Notes under the pieces: generated by a model | What the model was told of the DNA's origin: nothing | What the model saw: only the letters and a program-made list of their open reading frames with translations | Database searches by the model: none | Shown here: piece after piece, positions 56,719 to 64,000 of the stretch | Numbering within the stretch: position 1 is the stretch's first letter | Layout of the letters: the number at the start of each line of letters is the position of its first letter | Translations under genes and position numbers: made by a program | Origin: Anthoceros angustus | Taxonomy: Eukaryota; Streptophyta; Anthocerotopsida; Anthocerotales; Anthocerotaceae | Reading direction: 5' to 3' | Length of the DNA stretch: 64,000 nt | Assembly: GCA_010909165.1 (NCBI GenBank) | Contig: MU008165.1 | Coordinates: 1,674,001 to 1,738,000 of the forward strand

Positions 56719-59258
56719 CTACAGTACACTGTCAGTACATCTGAATTCACCTTGAGTTCGTCGAAGACTTACAAATTGATCCTTTACTGCATACGTCACA
56801 CAATAGTGCTCCTGAAAGACGACGCACCATCGGCACGTCAGAAAATTTCCATGAACGTCTCAATCCTTACAAACCGTAAATACCTTTCAAACAGACCTGC
56901 ATGATGTGCCACTCTTCGAACTCGTCAAAGATTTCCAATCGTTCCACTCTGCAGCAACCCACAAATTTGCATTGATTGTTGGCCACCCGACCTACGAACC
57001 AGAGATGTGACACGGCTACCAACCTCCTCCTGTCAGCTGCATCCACATGCTCATTGTAGATAGAATCCATATCCAGTCCTCGAGCTCTCTGCAAAGAGCC
57101 AAACAAAAGGGTGTACTTAGAAGTGGGCATAAGGACTCCCTGCTGGAAGAGGCGGACCACCTGGCTAAGAGAACAGCTACCTGCCAGCCTAGATCAATAA
57201 ACCTTTGCTCCTTCGCAGCAAGAGTCGGCGTGTCCCTGAGCCCTAATAATGGACAGCCCCGGCTCTGCAAGGTTGCAAAACAATGGAGAGTTCACTTGCT
57301 ATAACCAAGGGACTGTACAAAAAACGACAAATCTTGACTAAAAAATCTAGTCAGATGACGCTGTGCACCCCTGTAGGGCTCAACGGCCTGATTAAAACCA
57401 CCAAGCACTCTAGGTACCTTCACATACCTCCAGATTCCTCATCATCTGCTGGCCGAATGCGTCATCTGGATGAATCTGGCACATGCCGAGATTATAAACA
57501 GCTGAAAATTATCGGTCCATCCACATGAACGGTTCGGCATTGCGAACATTTTGCCTCCTGGTATACTGAAACATGTGACAACAGAGTATATTCCCCTAGT
57601 CCGAAAGCCAATCACAGCCAAAAACAAGTTCATAAAGCTACAGAGGAGGGTCAATTGAAACAAGAAGATGAAAGGGTAGAACACTCGCACTGTGACACAG
57701 ATGCAAAACAAAGGAGGATCAAGAACCAACCTGCTCATAAATAACAAATGCCGCAGTTTCCAGCTTGTCTCCACCCCATTTGATCAGATTTCGGCTTGTT
57801 TCAGGCTCCATGTAAATCAGTACACACTCGGCGATGATTAAAGTTGGTGCCCTAGAGAGGAAAGACAGGCCAGCGCTGTCAGGTAAGTGTTCCCAGTTCT
57901 CATACGAGATGAGGCATTACAACTCCTTCTACTCGAACAACGAACCAAGACTCCATAGAGAGGATACAAGTAGATGGTGAGGGTGGTGAATCTTCCACCT
58001 GACATTGAGTTTGGCTTTGTCAAATGCTGCATTCAGGGCCTTTAGATCTCGTAAGTCAACAGGGAACAGTGAGTAGTGCTCACTCTGAACTTCTCCAGTC
58101 TCTGCGGTAGTGTAGGATGCAAAAGCCATACAATGGTAAGGCAGGTGACACTGCTCTGTGCTAGCACCTCTTCTTGAGAAGAACATGCTGGAAAAGCGAG
58201 CAGCAAAAAACAGGCCATTATAACCACGTATGACATCCACAATGGGATAATTTCCACGTGACTGTACCCCTATGTATATGAGCCCCTTCCCCCAGTCTCT
58301 TTCTAAGCTCCTCGTGCGCTGATATAATTGCTGCCTTCTTGCTTGTGACCTGTTTCGGTAAGGTGATAACTCCGTCCTCCTAAAGTCAAAGGAGCTCACA
58401 AGCAAAAGCACTGACTACAGGGAAGTACCTCCAAGAAGTCAAGCTCAACATAGTGACACTTATTTCTGTCTTCTTCCTGATACCATACACAAGGATGTTA
58501 GGACTACTCCCGAATGCTGCCGACTGACAACTAGCGGCATAACTTCGAGCACCCACCTTGAGTTGAAAGAATGTGGTATCAAATCCTGCTCCAAACGACA
58601 AGATCTGCTTCTGTGAGGTCAAACCCTCCACACCCTCAGGCCATTCAGCTGCCAAAAACTGCAGCAGGAGCTTGCGCATGGCAGCAAATCTCGCATAGTA
58701 ACCTATCAGGACAGACCAAACCGTCAAATCCAGAATACCTCATTCCCAAAAGCCCTCGCTGCCAGAAAATCATCATATGGACTCCTGATTAGTAGAGAAA
58801 ACGCATAGACAGCATTCTCCCCGTGGAAAAAGTCCTACGGTTGTCTGGCCGCTGCTCTACATGAAAATTCATGCAGAGCTTTTCCTGTTGGCAAAATATG
58901 TGCTCGCTCACTCCACTACAAAGAAGTGACCAAACTCAGCCTGCCATATGAGCAAGTGAAGCTTCCGAATAAACAACAAGCACGTCACTCACTACTGTCC
59001 ATCACTCATCCCGTACCCCGGTTAATAATCGGCGATCTCTTCACGGGCCGTCTCACGAAGAAGTGCACAAAGTCGTCTTCAATGTACCCCCGCTTCACAC
59101 AGGACCTGCCCCGACGCCGTTGTCACCCAGTGAGACTCGCCACGAGCCAACTTACAGCAGACACCAAACTCCGAAACCCAGCGTCTGATCACATACAGCT
59201 TACTGGCGGATGCATCGTCATTGGTAGCCTGCACGGCCGCTCTGCTGCTGCCTGACAT
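56719..59258 (-). CDS. LCMT1: Leucine carboxyl methyltransferase 1 (PP2A methyltransferase)
   Basis: Twelve reverse-strand exons encode 330 aa: 59258-59197, 59105-59017, 58702-58557, 58476-58429, 58349-58268, 58101-57999, 57851-57731, 57475-57428, 57264-57181, 57088-57024, 56948-56897 and 56811-56719; all joins are GT-AG and in phase. The enzyme uses S-adenosylmethionine to methylate the C-terminal leucine of the PP2A catalytic subunit, controlling assembly with B subunits. Motifs: [20 protein letters not shown] and [26 protein letters not shown]-binding [13 protein letters not shown] (about residues 84-96); HYVELDF (107-113); [73 protein letters not shown]. Length and order match Arabidopsis. 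It is divergent from ARP7. The gene looks fully functional. Confidence 0.96.
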
Positions 59259-59531
59259 CTCACAGCATCCAGAAGTGAAAAAGCTATACTATCTCTATGT
59301 CAGTCTTGATTCTCGCCCTAAATTGGTGCGTGCTTCTTATAGCTAGGTGGAAGACTGTGTTCGGGAATCGAAACTTAGGCGTGCTTCTTATAGCTAGGTG
59401 GAAGACTGTGTTCGGGAATCGAACCTTAGGGTTTCGGTTGCTTTGGACTGAAAACGTGCAAGTATCCATCACTATGCATATCAGTCTTGGTCTCGGTTAA
59501 GCAGTTCTGTGCGCTTGTCCAGGCGAGATCA
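59259..59531. promoter_or_regulatory. Shared divergent promoter of LCMT1 and ARP7
   Basis: Only 273 bp separate the two start codons, so both 5' leaders and promoters must lie here or overlap the genes. A block GCGTGCTTCTTATAGCTAGG through TTCGGGAATCGAA-CTTAGG is tandemly duplicated (starts 59328 and 59379, period 51). Directly after the second copy lies TTAGGGTTT (59426-59434), a telo-box-like element common in plant housekeeping promoters. Confidence 0.75.
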
Positions 59532-61285
59532 ATGGAGGCCGTGGTGTTGGACAGCGGCTCCCGCTTCCTGAAGGCGGGATTTGCGCTCCCTGACCAGCCT
59601 CCATCTCTTGTACGTGTCGCATTCATCAATTGCTTCCTTCGTTGATTTTAGAGAGAACAAGACTTTGGAAGGAAAAATGTGCTGTCCCCCCCAGGTCGGG
59701 AAGTTGATTTTGCAAATGGACGTCGTCTAATTTTCTTGAGAGGCATCGGCTGTCTGGTTCGCGAGGTCGCCATGGGAGCTGAGACTGTGCCATGAATTCA
59801 GGTCATTCCCACCACCATGACTCCGTACAGTGAGGACGATGCAGACAACCTCTATAACACGAATGGTGAATTGAGGACCTTCGAGGAGGTTCATCCTATA
59901 GAGAGGGGAATGATCAAAGATTGGGATGCAGTAGAAGATTTATGGCGGTATACGCTGTACACGGGAATGGGTTGGGAAATAGGGAACGAGGGCCAGGTTC
60001 TGGTAGCGGAGCCCTTGCTGACCCCCAAGGTTAGAATGCCGAGGCGCTGTCATCTAGTCTCTCCTTCTGCAGCTTCAAGTTAGACCGGTGTTTACAGTCT
60101 GACCAGGTTGGGTGGAGTGGGGTAGCAGATATCCAGAGAGAGGATGGTCCAGACTATGTTCGAGACGTTCAATGTGAGCGGGCTGTATGCTGTGGAGCAA
60201 GCGGTTTTGTCCCTTTATGCAGTTGGTCGCATCACTGGCTGCACGGTTGACGTTGGCCACGGGAAGATAGGTGATTTTCCGGCACTCTCTCTTTTGTTGC
60301 TGAGCAAAATTGTTTGAATCCGGATTTGTTTGGCGGAAGTGCACTGACAGGAATCTGAATGGTCTACAAGACCCTATCTTGCATGTGTGACAGACATAGC
60401 TCCAGTGTGGGAGGGAGCAGTTCAGCACAATGGAGTAAAGAGGTTTGAGCTTGGGGGGCACGACTTGACGGTCCTGTTGAGCAAGGAGCTTAGTCGATCA
60501 CAGCGGGAAGTCGCCTTGGATTACTCAACGGTAGAGTCCTTGAAGGAACTTTACGGAGTTGTAGCTGATGACAAATCAACATACGATGCGACTGTAGAAG
60601 CCTGTGATCCAGTGGAGCATACCCTTCCGGATGGCAAGGTCAGGGGGTCCTTACACCGTTGTGAAGCTGACAGGCCAAAACCGTGGTTCTCACCTACTTT
60701 CTCTGATGCGTGCAGGTTATCAAAATAGGTAGAGAGAGATATACGACCGGTGAAGCCCTGTTCCAGCCGCTACTGGCTGGTGCGGAAGATTATGGCATTG
60801 CTGAGCAATTGCTTAGGTGTGTCATATTATGTGCGCCCCTTGAGAACCAGAAGCAGATGGTTGAGAACATCGTTCTCTGTGGAGGCACTTCGTCGCTAGC
60901 AGGCAGTACAAGCACTCCAATCCCTTTTTTCTTTTACTGCTATTTGCAGTGGCACTCTAAACGTGGGCCGTCTGCAGGGCTTGATCTGAGGTTCCAGAGG
61001 GAGGCCATCATGGCAGCACCTCCGTCAGTCCGGCCTACTTTAGTCAAGGTACTGGAGGATTCATGTGTTTATGCTACGTTGCCAATCACAGTTTTTTTCA
61101 TTTTCCAACCTCTCCGCTTGTGTATGCTGCAGCCACCGGAGTATATGCCAGATAACACGTTGCAGAATTCTGCTTGGATGGGGGGTGCCATTCTGGCCAA
61201 AGTGGTCTTCCCCCAAAATCAGCATATAACCAAAGCAGAGTACGACGAAGGAGGACCCACTGTCATCCACAAGAAGTGCTCTTAA
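59532..61285 (+). CDS. ARP7: Actin-related protein 7
   Basis: Seven exons: 59532-59609, 59802-60029, 60126-60270, 60394-60638, 60716-60902 (or 60905), 60978-61048 and 61133-61285; 368 aa. ARP7 is a plant-specific nuclear actin-related protein in SWI/SNF chromatin remodelling complexes. Segments match the Arabidopsis protein in order: [139 protein letters not shown] and [20 protein letters not shown]. Intron 5 either uses a GC donor, giving the conserved protein length, or a GT donor three bases on, adding one Arg. The reading frame is intact. The stop lies 133 bp from the end of the convergent DPH4. Confidence 0.96.
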
Positions 61286-61418
61286 GGCGAAGAGCTTGGT
61301 ACCAAGGAGTTCCTAGGTTAGAACAAATGTGTACCCCAAGGCATAGTCCGTCCTTTTGTACAAAAAATTTCGACTGCCGGCTGACGTTGGAAATGAGCAC
61401 ACGTGTTTGAGCGTCAAA
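61286..61418. other. Convergent 3' spacer between ARP7 and DPH4
   Basis: These 133 bp between two facing stop codons must serve both 3' ends, so the transcripts probably overlap in antisense. No clear hairpin is visible. Confidence 0.5.
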
Positions 61419-61937
61419 TTATAATTTCAGCCGCAGGTGCAGTGAGCAAGATGAACATGGTAGAAGAAGTGATATTAAACCATCCGGAGAAATTTCCGCC
61501 CCAGCTATGCCTGTTTTGCCAGCCTGCTCCAACTCATCAGTGGAGATGGAGAAGAAATCCCCGCACCTGCAGAGATAAGCATACCCCCAGTCCTTCACTT
61601 CGTCCATGTCCTCCAGCAGGATCTCATCGAAGATGACCTTAGAAGACAGCTCCCTATCTTTAGCCGCTCTCTGTGCCACAAGAAACTGATCGTAGGCTGC
61701 CCTTGACTCCTTACAGCTCAGAACCTCCCAAGCTCTTTGAATCCTCAGAAACCCCTCACACTGCACCACTCCCCCGCCCTGGGACTTGTCTGGGTGGAGC
61801 GTCAGGACGGCGGCTCGGTACCTCTGTCGGATCTCAGAATACTCGGCATCCGGACCGACATCCAAAGCCTCGTAGAAGCTCGTGCTTTCCGTCTCAAACT
61901 CCCCCGCATGCAGGTGATTACGATCTCTTGAACCCAT
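61419..61937 (-). CDS. DPH4: Diphthamide biosynthesis protein 4 (J-domain, CSL zinc finger)
   Basis: A single-exon reverse-strand gene of 172 aa, close to the 174 aa of Arabidopsis. DPH4/DNAJC24 is a type III J-protein that supports the iron-sulfur step of diphthamide synthesis on elongation factor 2. Residues 20-90 form the J domain: FYEALDVGPDAEYSEIRQRY, the HPDK motif (His48-Pro-Asp50) and RIQRAWEVLSCKESRAAYD. The C-terminal CSL zinc finger has CRC (Cys123, Cys125) and CSSC (Cys161, Cys164), with the DWGYAYLCRCGDFFSI signature. The ATG at 61937 gives MGSRDRN; an upstream in-frame ATG at 62045 would add 36 unconserved residues. Confidence 0.93.
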   Translation of the reverse strand: MGSRDRNHLHAGEFETESTSFYEALDVGPDAEYSEIRQRYRAAVLTLHPDKSQGGGVVQCEGFLRIQRAWEVLSCKESRAAYDQFLVAQRAAKDRELSSKVIFDEILLEDMDEVKDWGYAYLCRCGDFFSISTDELEQAGKTGIAGAEISPDGLISLLLPCSSCSLHLRLKL

Positions 61938-62066
61938 GCCTGAGATAACCGAGATGGGACTCGAACAGGAAAGCGGACTGATCACACTTGCCTTGAGTAT
62001 CACCAAACAATGCCAAACAATGTCTGCTCCAATCCTAACTTGCAACCCTAATTCATGGTGTCCAGG

Positions 62067-62636
62067 CTAGCCATTTCCCTCATCCTTCACCATAGCTTGA
62101 CTGCTGTCAGCTGCTGTCTTAGCTTTCCCAAAATCAATGCCTTGAAACTTGAGCCTGGAATCGATGTACCGTGTGCCGAAAGCAGAGCCAAAGCCCCATC
62201 CTAGACCGAATCCAACCCCGCAGCCTCCACCTGCAAGGAGTTGCCGACCCAAATACGCAGGTCATCACCACACACACCAACCATCCCCTAACCACAGCAC
62301 CAACACCCCGAACGATCTGCTAGATTACCTACACCAAGGCCCAATGTCTGCACAGAAGCTCCTGCAAACGATCCGATCACACACTATATCAGAACAGGGC
62401 AACAACATCACACAAGAGATTCAGGCCAGATCAAAATGCAGAAGCAGCCATCTCTCTACCTCCGAATCCCCAGCCAACTCCAAATCCGCAGCCAACTCCA
62501 AAACCTGTCAAAACAGAGAGTAGAAGCGACATCGGAGATGCACATGAAGCACCCACCGGTAGGCAGGGACACAGTTCAACAGATACGCTACAGTACCGAG
62601 GCCGACACCACGACCATTGAAGAATCCGATCACCAT
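62067..62636 (-). CDS. Small glycine-rich plant protein, function unknown
   Basis: Four reverse-strand exons: 62636-62597, 62504-62460, 62361-62329 and 62230-62067, encoding 93 aa, all GT-AG with phase 1 joins. The protein starts [18 protein letters not shown], continues with [13 protein letters not shown] and [20 protein letters not shown], and ends [16 protein letters not shown] followed by a polar tail. The Gly-rich half alternates small and aromatic residues with GxxxG-like spacing, which could form a membrane hairpin. The GFG-GWGFG core and the YIDSR-F-G end resemble a small uncharacterised family I believe is conserved in plants, but I cannot name it. The ATG sits in GCCATGG; no upstream in-frame ATG precedes the TAA stop. 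It lies 129 bp upstream of DPH4, same strand. Confidence 0.7.
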
Positions 62637-63776
62637 GGCGAGCAGGTCGAGAAGATGGAGGGCTGTCGGGAATGAGGAGGCGATGTGACTCAAGATGTTA
62701 GAATCCACGGTCCTAAAGTTTTACGGGCTAACTTACCGCTTACATACGTTGCATAACTGTTAGTTGTTGTCGTCGGTTAACAGGTGCTAACCCGTTACCA
62801 AGTTGCTAAATTAGCTAGCTAATAAGTTAGCAAGTTAGGTGTGAAAGCTCCAAGAGACGAGATGGTGGACGATATTTGTGACGAAGCTGTCGATATTTGT
62901 TGTTACGGACAGCAGCGTGTGACAGAGACAAGCACAGGCCCAGGGAGGGGCCCGGCCAATCCCGACTGAACTCGGGTTAAAAAAGGACGTGGTTGAGTTA
63001 ACGCAGCCCGTGTGCGTGGTGTTTGAGCCCGAGATCACGTCCCAGCATTGCGACAAGGCGACGTCTCCACGACACACACTTTCTTTCTCCTTCTATTACA
63101 CGAAGTTTGTGGCCTGTGTGGGCTCTTGAGCCCATCGCCAGTTCGGCCGTAGCTGCCGGAGAAGGGCATTCTGTGGGCTGCATCACGCAGCATCTAGTAG
63201 CGGGGCGCCTGGAGCAAGCTGTGAGAATCCGAAATTGGTGCCTTCCAGTCGCCTGAGCCTGAGCCTGAGCCGGAGGTAAAACTTGTACAGTACGTACGTC
63301 TGGATGTGCGTTTGGTTTGTGGGTCCCGTCATTCCGACATCGCCCCCCGTCTGCTGTGGAGATCCCGGCTCCCTCCCTGTTTGGCGCAAAGCTGGGCAAC
63401 AGTGGGCATGGCATGAAGCTGGGTGTACCATATCTATCACGTCCTGGCGTTAATCGCGAAAAGGGGCGGGAGTGATGGCCTCCTTCTCTCTGTTTCCTCT
63501 CTCCCCATTTCATGCGCGTCGCCCTGCTGCGGAGCGCCGGCTGTAAGGCGTCTTGCTGTCGTGGGTGGTTGCGGACTGTGGGAGTACGTGGTGGATTTTG
63601 TGCGGCTGGCTTGCCGAGCTTCGTGTTGGTTTGTGTGGATTTTGCTTCTTGTTGGGTGTCGGATTTGGTGGGAATTGGGGCTGGTTTGGTGTAGGGTTTG
63701 ATAATCCTTCTTGTGGCAGCGCGTAGCCGCGGCCTGCTCCTAGGCCTGCGCAGGGCGGAGGCGTCTACGGAGGAGG
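62637..63776. other. Divergent intergenic region; promoters expected
   Basis: This interval of about 1.1 kb separates the glycine-rich gene (reverse) from DCP1 (forward). It has GCTAAC/GTTAGC-type repeats near 62728-62835 (GCTAACTTACCG, GTGCTAACCC, TTAGCTAGCTAATAAGTTAG). Toward DCP1 it becomes G+T-rich. No convincing frame is present. Confidence 0.5.
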
Positions 63777-63935
63777 ATGGCAGCGGTGGGGAAACCGTTG
63801 CCGGTGCTGGATCAGCAGAGCACTAAGGAGCTCAATCTCACCGTACTGCAGCGGATGGACCGGCACGTCGAGGATATTCTCACCACCGCTGGCCATGTCA
63901 CCTTCTACGAGTTCAGTGTCGAGCTCAGCCAATGG
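63777..63935 (+). CDS. DCP1: mRNA-decapping enzyme subunit DCP1, first exon (partial gene)
   Basis: The ATG at 63777 opens a 53-codon exon ending at a GTACGT donor. Its product reads LPVLDQQSTKELNLTVLQRM, HVEDILTTAGHVTFYEF and SVELSQW, which closely follows the N-terminus of plant DCP1 and begins its EVH1 domain. DCP1 activates the decapping nuclease DCP2 in cytoplasmic P-bodies during mRNA decay. The intron 63936-64000 ends with TTGCAG exactly at the window edge, so exon 2 should begin at the next base. The rest of the gene lies outside. Confidence 0.95.
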
Positions 63936-64000
63936 GTACGTCACGCTACTCGTGTTGGTTCCCCGATTGCCGTGGTATGCCTTTTGGTCCATTCTTGCAG

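Noticed and set aside
61938-62045. Longer DPH4 starting at the upstream ATG
   Set aside because: The extra 36 residues are unlike the family, and the shorter form matches known length.

Overview
The window is nuclear DNA of a green land plant or close streptophyte relative. Evidence: spliced genes with GT-AG (and possibly GC-AG) introns mostly of about 45-320 bp; plant-type proteins (WAT1-like EamA transporter, COMT-type O-methyltransferases, ARP7, plant DCP1); and plant-type transposons (Copia, Gypsy, CACTA/TNP2, a LINE). The modest introns and protein style fit a non-seed plant (bryophyte or lycophyte grade) as well as a seed plant, and I cannot decide which from sequence alone.

Layout. 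1-0.8 kb: exon of a DUF7869-like transposon protein. 2.3-4.3 kb: an eight-exon WAT1-like transporter, followed by a 101-bp tandem repeat. 6.8-11.8 kb: Copia remnants, with gag-protease-integrase on + and reverse transcriptase-RNase H on -. 11.8-20.6 kb: two inverted GC-rich copies of an unrecognised gag-like element. 21-31.4 kb: a degenerate CACTA transposon with TNP2 transposase, DUF4218 and DUF4216 remnants, a ~1.84-kb tandem duplication, an unrecognised second gene, and candidate CACTA termini. 31.6-44 kb: two intact O-methyltransferase genes with identical exon plans, an inverted repeat pair and two copies of a LINE. 45.2-45.9 kb: the intact spliceosome gene SF3B5. 46.1-47.1 kb: unrecognised. 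47.1-55.4 kb: an O-methyltransferase relic, a Copia RT relic, a mosaic repeat array and a Gypsy integrase tail. 56.7-64 kb: a compact housekeeping island of LCMT1(-), ARP7(+), DPH4(-), a small glycine-rich protein(-) and the first exon of DCP1(+).

The intact host genes do not form one pathway: PP2A carboxymethylation (LCMT1), chromatin remodelling (ARP7), diphthamide synthesis (DPH4), mRNA decapping (DCP1), U2 snRNP (SF3B5), transport (WAT1-like) and specialised methylation (OMTs). LCMT1 and ARP7 are divergent over 273 bp, and ARP7 and DPH4 converge with 133 bp between stop codons. Everything between about 4.4 and 31.6 kb and most of 46-56 kb is mobile or repetitive DNA. Exon joins were worked out by hand from splice sites, reading phase and family similarity.
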